Part shown: in pieces, positions 30,730-34,219 of the stretch
Position numbering within the stretch: position 1 is the first letter of the stretch
How the letters are laid out: every line of letters begins with the position of its first letter
Assembly (NCBI GenBank): GCA_900315565.1
Contig: OMZS01000033.1
Span: forward strand, 1 to 34,219
Direction: 5' to 3'
Origin: an uncultured Prevotellaceae bacterium
Lineage (GTDB): Bacteria > Bacteroidota > Bacteroidia > Bacteroidales > Bacteroidaceae
DNA: 34,219 nt
The notes under the pieces: model-generated
Seen by the model: only the letters and a program-made list of their open reading frames with translations
The model's database searches: none
Told to the model about the DNA's origin: nothing
Made by a program: the position numbers and the translations under genes

Positions 30730-31620
30730 ATGGCAATATTAGGAAAACTCATTGGCGGCTTCTTAGGCTTCATCAGCTCGGGACCTCTCGGTCTGCTGGC
30801 TGGCGTTGTTCTGGGGTCTATCTTCGATTCGATGCTCGACGGAGTCAACTCAGATGACTCACAGGAGCACGAACGCAACTACTATCGCAATTACGAAGAA
30901 GAGCAACGCTCGCGCTACGAGGAGTTTCAGCGCCGCTACGACCAATACCAGCGCCAATACCAGCAGCGCGACCAACAGTGGCAACAGCAGCAGGCTTACG
31001 AGGGCCAGCGCAACAGTTTTATATTCTCGCTGCTCGTGCTTTCGTCCTACATCATTCGTGCCGACGGCCGCATCATGCACTCCGAGATGGAGTGTGTGCG
31101 CCAAATGCTTCGCCAGAACTTCGGCGAGCAGGGTGTCAGTCAGGGCGAGGAAATCCTGCGCCGCCTCTTCGACGAGCAGAAGCAGATGAACGCCAGCAAT
31201 CCCAATGCGTTCAAGAAAACCATTCGCCAGAGCTGTCAGCAGATAGCACGCAACATGGACTATTCGCAACGCCTTCAGTTGCTCAATTTCCTGGTGATGA
31301 TTGCCCAGGCCGACGGCCGTGTGGTGACCGAAGAAATCAACGCCCTGCGCGAGGTGGCGCAGTACATGCGCATCTCCAACACCGACCTCGAATCCATGCT
31401 CAATCTCAAAAGCAACACCCTCGAGGATGCCTATAAAGTGCTCGGCATCTCGCCCGACGCCACCGACGATGAGGTGAAAAAGGCCTACCGCAAAATGGCG
31501 CTCAAGCACCATCCCGACCGCGTGGCCACCCTTGGCGACGACGTCAAGCGCGCTGCCGAAAAGAAGTTCAAGGAAATCAACGAGGCCAAGGAGCGCATCT
31601 ATAAAGCCCGCGGAATGTAA
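30730..31620 (+). CDS. TerB-DnaJ protein (DjlA-like co-chaperone)
   Basis: 296 residues. The Gly-rich hydrophobic N-terminus ([28 protein letters not shown]) resembles the DjlA membrane segment. A Glu/Arg/Gln-rich stretch (50-92) follows, then a TerB-like helical domain (about 100-222) with the metal-site style [14 protein letters not shown] and [14 protein letters not shown], and a C-terminal J domain (about 232-292) with the HPD motif at 261-263. J proteins stimulate DnaK ATPase. A membrane-linked co-chaperone acting on envelope or stress proteins is the best guess. It is 8 bases before the following small membrane protein gene, so they are probably co-transcribed. Confidence 0.9.
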   Translation: MAILGKLIGGFLGFISSGPLGLLAGVVLGSIFDSMLDGVNSDDSQEHERNYYRNYEEEQRSRYEEFQRRYDQYQRQYQQRDQQWQQQQAYEGQRNSFIFSLLVLSSYIIRADGRIMHSEMECVRQMLRQNFGEQGVSQGEEILRRLFDEQKQMNASNPNAFKKTIRQSCQQIARNMDYSQRLQLLNFLVMIAQADGRVVTEEINALREVAQYMRISNTDLESMLNLKSNTLEDAYKVLGISPDATDDEVKKAYRKMALKHHPDRVATLGDDVKRAAEKKFKEINEAKERIYKARGM

Positions 31621-31628
31621 CATCAGCT

Positions 31629-32012
31629 ATGACCGAACAGGAGTTTAAAACGTGGTGGAACGCCAACCGCCGCGAGATTCTGAAAAAGAACCAGGACTAC
31701 ATTGAGCGCGAAAACAGTTACAAGATCAAGGGTATTGGCGACCTGATCATCTTTCTCATTCCCATCATTGCCGGTGTGCTGTTTCTCGACAGCGGCATTG
31801 TCAAACACGAAATGCTCAACTGGGCAGCCAGCGCAGTCGTGGTGATCATCTGCTTCCTTATTTGCGTGTTCATCAAGTCGAGAACCATCCCTGGCGAAAC
31901 ACTCTTTGACATCGAAGAACGCCTCAAAAAGGAGTATTGGGAGAAAATGAAGAATGAAGAAAATGATTCATCTCTCGCAAGGATGAGAACGACCACAGAT
32001 AACGCAGATTAA
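31629..32012 (+). CDS. small two-helix membrane protein
   Basis: 127 residues: a charged N-terminus (MTEQEFKTWWNANRREIL), two membrane helices (about 36-56 and 63-83, IIFLIPIIAGVLFLD and AASAVVVIICFLICVFI), then a charged helical tail. The last residues (RTTTDNAD) and the TAA stop are coded by the CCACAGATAACGCAGATTAA repeat, so the C-terminus was probably altered by repeat arrival. The family is not recognised. It lies directly behind the TerB-DnaJ gene. Confidence 0.75.
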   Translation: MTEQEFKTWWNANRREILKKNQDYIERENSYKIKGIGDLIIFLIPIIAGVLFLDSGIVKHEMLNWAASAVVVIICFLICVFIKSRTIPGETLFDIEERLKKEYWEKMKNEENDSSLARMRTTTDNAD

Positions 32013-32168
32013 ACAGATTTAAACTTAACAACAAATGGCCCGAATCGGACCGCCTACGGCCAATGATTACACAGATTACGCGCAAGGATGAGAACGACCA
32101 CAGATGACACTGATTAAACAGATTATGACTTAAAATTGGACCGCCTACAGCCTCTGATTACACAGATT
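31976..32168 (+). repeat. tandem pair of CCACAGAT-type repeat units
   Basis: Copy 1 (31976-32077) and copy 2 (32081-32168) share CGCAAGGATGAGAACGACCA at the left, CAGATnAC and GATTAAACAGATT in the middle, GGACCGCCTAC near the right and GATTACACAGATT at the end. The core is the same as in the palindromic element at 128-310. Copy 1 contains the stop codon of the membrane protein gene. Confidence 0.7.
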
Positions 32169-32373
32169 GTGCAAGCCATGTCTTTGCGAGGATATCGTGG
32201 CCGGGAAACGTTTTGGTGCGTTTTCCGGCTTTTTCCGCCTGTCTCTGCTACACCCAAAGAGTTTTCCGCTGATTGTTGTGGCCATCAGTCTTTTCTCCGC
32301 ACATTTTCATTCTTTTGTGCAACCGAAGCGAAAAAAGTTAGGGAAAACCGTGACTTCTTTCAACTTTTTTGTA

Positions 32374-32381
32374 TATATTTG
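32374..32381 (+). promoter_or_regulatory. probable -7 box for the LRR transcript
   Basis: TATATTTG is an exact TAnnTTTG element, but no TTTG lies at the right distance upstream. If used, the leader of the LRR gene would be about 315 bases long and include the hairpin domain at 32549-32634. Confidence 0.5.
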
Positions 32382-32548
32382 CAGCAATAAAAAACAACCA
32401 CGCATATATTCATTCTTAAAACCAATTGAGTATGACATAGACAACCCATTGACAACATTAATAAAAATAGACAGAACGTCAACTTTTGATTCTTGTTTCC
32501 AATAATTGGGGAATTAGACGAAACAATCAAGAACAGAAGTAGATAGTT

Positions 32549-32634
32549 CACGCCTCAGGCGTGGACGTTTACTCGTTTAAGATTGTTAGGTTATCCCCAA
32601 TACCTTGGAAACGTAGACGTAGTAAATAGTCCAC
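32549..32634 (+). ncRNA. structured leader RNA candidate upstream of the LRR gene
   Basis: Nested complementary segments: GTGGAC (32561-32566) with GTCCAC (32629-32634); TTTACT (32568-32573) with AGTAAA (32621-32626); CGTTT (32574-32578) with AAACG (32609-32613); and AGGT (32588-32591) with ACCT (32602-32605). An alternative hairpin CACGCCT/AGGCGTG (32549-32563) competes with the outer stem, which would allow a two-state switch. No known riboswitch family was recognised. It ends 70 bases before the LRR start codon. Confidence 0.4.
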
Positions 32635-32704
32635 GTTTTCTTTTTGTGTCTACTCTCAAACGGGTAATATTATTGAATCATTATAATCGAAAACCTTTAT
32701 TTAT

Positions 32705-33094
32705 ATGAAACACTTACATTTTACAATTCTGCTCTCCGTGCTCATGAGCATGGCTGGAGCAAAGGCGTTGGCATATAGTGCCGAAGTTGATGGAATTTTC
32801 TACAACTTTAAAGGTGATAAGGCTGAGGTAACATACGAATTTGAAAGCCACGGTGATTATGAAGGCGACATAATCATACCTGAATCTGTATCATACAATG
32901 GCAAGACCTATAATGTTACTTCTATCGGTGTGGGAGCTTTCAGTATGAGTAATAGACTGACTTCTGTGACCATTCCAAATTCAGTGACAAGCATCGGACA
33001 CACTGCTTTCCATCATTGCTATAGCCTGAAATCCATAATTATCCCTAATTCGGTCACAAGCATAGAAGGCGGTGTGTTTTATAATTGTATTTAG
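32705..33094 (+). CDS. short BspA-like leucine-rich-repeat (LRR_5) secreted protein, probably truncated
   Basis: 129 residues with a Sec signal peptide (MKHLHFTILLSVLMSMAGAKALA). A conserved opening block (YSAEVDGIFYNFKGDKAEVTY, then IIIPESVSYNGKTYNVTSIG) is followed by only two TpLRR/LRR_5 repeats (SVTIPNSVTSIGHTAFHHC and SIIIPNSVTSIEGGVFYNC) before a stop. BspA-like proteins of this order usually carry many such repeats and a C-terminal sorting domain. Ending right after a repeat, just before what looks like an integrative element, suggests a truncated gene; a naturally short protein is possible. The family is surface-exposed and binds host or bacterial partners. Confidence 0.75.
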   Translation: MKHLHFTILLSVLMSMAGAKALAYSAEVDGIFYNFKGDKAEVTYEFESHGDYEGDIIIPESVSYNGKTYNVTSIGVGAFSMSNRLTSVTIPNSVTSIGHTAFHHCYSLKSIIIPNSVTSIEGGVFYNCI

Positions 33095-33186
33095 AGCCCT
33101 CTAAACAACCATAAACAATGAAAAACACATAGAGATAAACCTCTGTATATCAACTACTTTTATATTTTAACACTTCGGACTTGCTT

Positions 33187-33218
33187 TTTGGTGGTTCTCA
33201 AAAATCCGCTTACCTTTG
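33187..33218 (+). promoter_or_regulatory. promoter of the HTH gene at the element edge
   Basis: TTTG (33187-33190), 20 bp, TACCTTTG (33211-33218): exact consensus in both elements. The start codon is 250 bases downstream, leaving a long leader that contains the GTTGACA repeats. Confidence 0.75.
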
Positions 33219-33268
33219 CAACGCATTTCTACCGCGGAGAATATTGAGGGCTTTTATTTTGCCATCTC

Positions 33269-33314
33269 GTGGACAGGGTTGACAAAGGTTGACAAGAGTG
33301 TACAACAGTTGACA
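33269..33314 (+). repeat. 10-bp-phased GTTGACA direct repeats
   Basis: GTGGACA (33269), GTTGACA (33278), GTTGACA (33288), GTGTACA (33298) and GTTGACA (33308) are spaced 9, 10, 10 and 10 bp apart, one turn of the helix. Another GTTGACA is at 33379-33385 and a related ATTGACG about 20 bases beyond it. The layout suggests a cooperative protein-binding site, such as for an excisionase, integrase arm site or auto-regulator. Confidence 0.6.
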
Positions 33315-33457
33315 GAAGGACGAGAGGGAAAAGAGCAAGGAAGTGACCTCATTTGAAGAACGTGACATCGTGGAATGAGTTGACAATGGGTGTCGATGAT
33401 TGACGAAAGTTCACTCCGTGGCGGTTTGCATGAAATTGATTGTAAAACCACATAAAA

Positions 33458-33463
33458 AAGGAG
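33458..33463 (+). promoter_or_regulatory. strong Shine-Dalgarno of the HTH gene
   Basis: AAGGAG with correct spacing (about 4-5 bases) before the ATG at 33468. Such strong sites are otherwise scarce in this window, so it fixes the start and hints at foreign origin. Confidence 0.6.
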
Positions 33464-33467
33464 TCAA

Positions 33468-34219
33468 ATGAGAAAGACAAGAAAATGCGCCTTCTGCGGC
33501 AAGGACTTCACTTGTAACAGCGGTTCGCAGAGGTATTGCTCAGAACAATGTGCCGAGGCGGCAAAGGCTCAGCGCAAGAAGAAACAGCAGGACTTTTTGA
33601 AGGCAGTCCAGCCTGTTATAGACATCGCCAGCCAGGAGTATCTTTCGTTCTCCAAGGCTGCCATCCTCATGGGATGCTCCCGTCAGTATGTTTACAAGTT
33701 GGTAAACGAGGGTAAACTGCCAGCATCACGAATCAGCAGCCGAATGGCATTCGTTCGCAAGGCAGACATTGAGAAGATGCTTGCAGGTAATCCTTATCAT
33801 AGAGTATTGCCAACATACAAGCCCTTGACTCCTTCTTCCCTATCGTTGAAGAAAGGACGTGCTTCAAGTAAGCCAGCGAGAAAAGAGGATTCTGTTCAGA
33901 ACATCGAGCCACTTGAATACATCTCTGGCGAGGACGTTATGGCTATCTACAAGGTAAAGAAGTCATGGCTCTATGTATCTGCCAAGAGGAACAACATTCC
34001 TATGTGCAAGATTGCAGGCAAGAACTATTATAGCCGAAAGCACATGGATGCGCTCTTCGGAGTTCCTGCTGAGATAGAAGCCATAACGGAATGGCTGACT
34101 ACGGATGAGGCAGAGGCACTCTATTCCACGACCAAGGAATCCTTGCGCACCCAAGCCTACCGCCGCCATATTCCCACCAAGCGAGAATATGGCAAGACCT
34201 ATTATTCAAAGAAACATCT
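33468..34219 (+). CDS. multi-HTH excisionase-like protein with N-terminal zinc motif (partial, runs off the end)
   Basis: 250 codons are visible with no stop. A Cys4 zinc-finger-like motif opens the protein (Cys7-x2-Cys10 and Cys24-x3-Cys28, in KCAFCGKDF and RYCSEQCAEAA). Then comes a MerR/excisionase-type helix-turn-helix (about 52-100, FSKAAILMGCSRQYVYKLVNEG). Two further similar HTH units follow (about 155-200, ISGEDVMAIYKVKKSWLYVSA; and 210-250, LTTDEAEALYSTTKESLRT). Proteins of this design stand next to tyrosine integrases in Bacteroidota integrative and mobilizable elements, which would put an integrase just beyond the window. Codon choice, strong Shine-Dalgarno and a long promoter leader differ from the surrounding chromosome. 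Confidence 0.8.
   Translation, partial: MRKTRKCAFCGKDFTCNSGSQRYCSEQCAEAAKAQRKKKQQDFLKAVQPVIDIASQEYLSFSKAAILMGCSRQYVYKLVNEGKLPASRISSRMAFVRKADIEKMLAGNPYHRVLPTYKPLTPSSLSLKKGRASSKPARKEDSVQNIEPLEYISGEDVMAIYKVKKSWLYVSAKRNNIPMCKIAGKNYYSRKHMDALFGVPAEIEAITEWLTTDEAEALYSTTKESLRTQAYRRHIPTKREYGKTYYSKKH

Larger units (their letters stand above)
32169..32704. other. gene-free region before the LRR gene
   Basis: No good reading frame. It holds a -7-like box at 32374-32381 and the structured leader at 32549-32634. The first part (32180-32360) has nothing I can identify. Confidence 0.5.

Overview
The window reads as chromosomal DNA of a Bacteroidota bacterium, most likely Prevotellaceae (Prevotella/Segatella type). 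The grounds are: repeated Bacteroidota-type promoters (TTTG, 19-20 bp, then TAnnTTTG) in front of gene after gene; mostly weak Shine-Dalgarno sequences; a class 1B PyrD with PyrK; an HsdR-N protein divergent from holA; a BspA-like leucine-rich-repeat protein; and an aryl-polyene-type gene cluster. Species cannot be fixed from this sequence alone.

Layout. 1-1343: tail of a possible upstream gene, a 183-bp palindromic element and a GYF_2/DUF4339-like membrane protein (minus). 1590-5443: a two-gene heterodimeric ABC exporter. 5648-8993 (minus): a His-rich small secreted protein, a GH28 pectinase-type hydrolase and a fucose/arabinose-isomerase-like enzyme. 9042-9963: a long gene-free stretch with divergent promoters, an orphan terminator and the structured leader of the next operon. 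9964-21893: a 15-gene plus-strand operon for an aryl-polyene/flexirubin-like type II polyketide-fatty acid lipid. It holds a ketoreductase, three ketosynthases (two carrying a second KS-like domain), two ACPs, two complementary half-site dehydratases, a thioesterase, a methyltransferase, an LpxL-type acyltransferase, an SMR-type flippase, a LolA-like carrier and two unknown secreted proteins. 21961-30073 (minus): a secreted protein of unknown role, a GH5 lipoprotein, a membrane-anchored MEMO1-AMMECR1 fusion tightly linked to pyrD-pyrK, an XRE regulator beside an AT-rich gene-free block, and holA. 30240-32012 (plus): HsdR-N protein, TerB-DnaJ protein, small membrane protein. 32705-33094: a very short BspA-like LRR gene behind a structured leader. 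33095-34219: apparently the edge of an integrative element, with a good promoter, 10-bp-phased GTTGACA repeats and a multi-HTH excisionase-like gene running off the end.

How the polyene genes fit together. Malonyl-ACP extender units would be condensed by the KS proteins on the two ACPs, reduced by the FabG-like protein, dehydrated by the paired hot-dog proteins, possibly methylated, and moved outwards with help from the acyltransferase, flippase and LolA-like protein. No starter-unit enzyme (ammonia-lyase, acyl-ACP ligase) and no MMPL exporter is encoded in the window.

The most unusual signal is not a gene. The window is studded with degenerate tandem repeats whose unit is usually 7 bp but whose sequence differs from place to place (GGAGTTA, GCATAAT, GATAATT, TTCTTCA, TCAAAGT, CCCAACA, GAGAGTG). 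Stop-containing versions sit exactly at the stop codons of about ten genes. Stop-free versions lie inside coding sequences, where they encode heptad linkers, including the same domain junction of two different ketosynthases.
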